Shown: one piece after another, positions 63,038 through 64,000 of the stretch
How the letters are laid out: each line of letters begins with the position of its first letter
How positions within the stretch are numbered: position 1 is the stretch's first letter
Assembly (NCBI RefSeq): GCF_900104815.1
Contig: NZ_FNTD01000004.1
Location: 7,005,001 to 7,069,000, forward strand
Direction: 5' to 3'
DNA: 64,000 nt
DNA from: Streptomyces misionensis
GTDB taxonomy: Bacteria; Actinomycetota; Actinomycetes; Streptomycetales; Streptomycetaceae
The notes under the pieces: model-generated
What the model saw: only the letters and a program-made list of their open reading frames with translations
What the model was told of the DNA's origin: nothing
The model's database searches: none
Made by a program: the position numbers and the translations under genes

Positions 63038-63956
63038 GGTTTCCTCCTTCGCCCACGCGGTCCGCGTGCTGGGAGATGTACTGGGTGATGGGGCCGACGA
63101 GGGCCTCGGGGATGTGGTGGCCCATGCCGGGAACGACCACGTGCCGGGCGGAGCGGATCGCCTTCACCGTCGCTTCGCCGCCGCTCGGGTCGACCAGCAG
63201 GTCCCGGTCGCCGTTGATCACCAGCGTCGGGGCCGTGATGTCGCCCAGCTGGGCCGTCCGGTCGCCGGAACGCTGGATCGCCTGGATCTGGCGCGCCGTG
63301 CCGGCCGCCGGGTCACCGGCGCTGCGATCCCAGCCGCGAGCCGCGATGGCCGCCTCCGCGGCGTCGTCGATGGGATAGCCCGTTCCCGCGATGTGCCTGG
63401 TGAGCCGCAGGTGGGCCCGGACCGCCGCGGTTCTGGTCCGCGCCGGCGGGGCGGCGAGGAGCCGGATCGTCGACAGCGCCGGCCGGCCCACCTTCTTCGC
63501 CCCGGTGGTCGAGTAGAGGGAGGTCAGCGACAGCACGCGTTCCGGCGCCGCTGCCGCGATCGTCTGCGCGATCATCCCGCCCATCGACCGCCCCACCAGG
63601 TGCACTCGCGAGATCCCGAGGCAGTCGAGTACGCCGACGGCGTCCTGGGCCATGTCGGCCAGCGCATACCCGTCGCCGCGCGGGCGCGCGGCGATCTGAC
63701 GCCAGAGCGAGGGAGGGGGCGCGGCGACGAACGTCGACCGGCCGACGTCACGGTTGTCGATCGCGACGACCCGGAAGCCGCGGGCGACGAGCGAGCCGAA
63801 GAACGAGTCGGTCCAGAAGGTGAGGTCCTCGCCCAGTCCGGCGATGAGCAGGATGGCGGGACCGGCCCTGTCGCCGAAGTCCCTGTAGCAGATCCTCATC
63901 CCGTTCGGCAGGGCCGCGTACTGGTCGGTGCCCTCCGCGCCGCTCGTCTCAGGCAT
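63021..63956 (-). CDS. Alpha/beta hydrolase
   Basis: 311 residues. The nucleophile elbow is VGRSMGGMIA (Ser in GRSMGG), the acid Asp lies in INGDRDLLVDP, and the His in VPGMGHHIPE. ILLIAGLGEDLTFW is the oxyanion strand and AIDNRDVGRST the following loop, as in the esterase/C-C hydrolase group. ATG 63956 follows GGAGG with longish spacing. It is the first gene of the train seen in the window; whether another gene lies upstream is outside the window. Confidence 0.9.
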   Translation of the reverse strand: MPETSGAEGTDQYAALPNGMRICYRDFGDRAGPAILLIAGLGEDLTFWTDSFFGSLVARGFRVVAIDNRDVGRSTFVAAPPPSLWRQIAARPRGDGYALADMAQDAVGVLDCLGISRVHLVGRSMGGMIAQTIAAAAPERVLSLTSLYSTTGAKKVGRPALSTIRLLAAPPARTRTAAVRAHLRLTRHIAGTGYPIDDAAEAAIAARGWDRSAGDPAAGTARQIQAIQRSGDRTAQLGDITAPTLVINGDRDLLVDPSGGEATVKAIRSARHVVVPGMGHHIPEALVGPITQYISQHADRVGEGGNHAGIS

Positions 63957-64000
63957 GGGTCGCTCGCCTCCCACCGGGCAGGTGCGCGGCGGGTCGGCCG

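Overview
The window looks like a Streptomyces chromosome. GC is very high, GTG starts are common, many genes are coupled by GTGA or ATGA overlaps, several genes appear leaderless (a -10 box about 6 nt before the start codon), and an SsgA-like sporulation protein is present. I see no integrase, transposase, plasmid gene, rRNA or CRISPR array. Function calls come from reading motifs; no database search was possible.

Layout. 1-12.9 kb (minus strand): the 5' part of a lipopeptide-type NRPS cluster, in transcription order fatty acyl-AMP ligase, carrier protein, free-standing condensation protein, FkbM methyltransferase, A-PCP-C-A-PCP synthetase, MFS exporter, SyrP/TauD-like oxygenase, and a second condensation protein cut by the window edge. 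13.1-18 kb: a GNAT protein, a secreted lamin-tail protein, a DUF4157 (eCIS-core) protein and a small secreted protein. 18.3-21.0 kb: a divergent polyhydroxybutyrate module (3-hydroxybutyrate dehydrogenase and secreted depolymerase). 21.3-28.2 kb: an accessory-looking block with a 14-repeat WD40/KAP NTPase carrying two TTA codons, facing a tightly overlapping operon of DNA-methylase-like protein, PLP aminotransferase and a 2-hydroxyacid dehydrogenase homologue that lacks its catalytic residues. 28.6-34.4 kb: a peptide-type ABC importer whose binding protein is frameshifted near its end.

34.5-45.4 kb is mostly housekeeping and accessory metabolism: DUF1684, F420-type oxidoreductase, MFS, SsgA-like protein, LysR, GlsB, DinB-like protein, GH15, and an enolase-superfamily enzyme coupled to a small unknown protein. 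45.5-52.3 kb holds two TetR circuits with readable promoters and operators. One controls an SDR whose catalytic Tyr is His. The other is probably linked to a self-sufficient CYP102 (P450BM3-like) enzyme beside an alcohol dehydrogenase. 52.5-64 kb has a lipid-kinase-like protein, a PhyH oxygenase and a long minus-strand gene train (hydrolase, flavin amine oxidase, 7-TM protein, alcohol dehydrogenase, class III aminotransferase, two AMP-ligases) that looks like an uncharacterised amine/acid pathway.

Two tRNA-Ser-like elements, 18034-18130 and 39612-39707, lie in the same orientation 21.5 kb apart. Both keep a serine-type acceptor stem, D-arm, long variable arm and T-arm, but replace the anticodon arm with a long hairpin that has no 7-nt anticodon loop. 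They also share upstream sequence blocks. Together with the methylase/aminotransferase/dehydrogenase operon, these are the most unusual features here.
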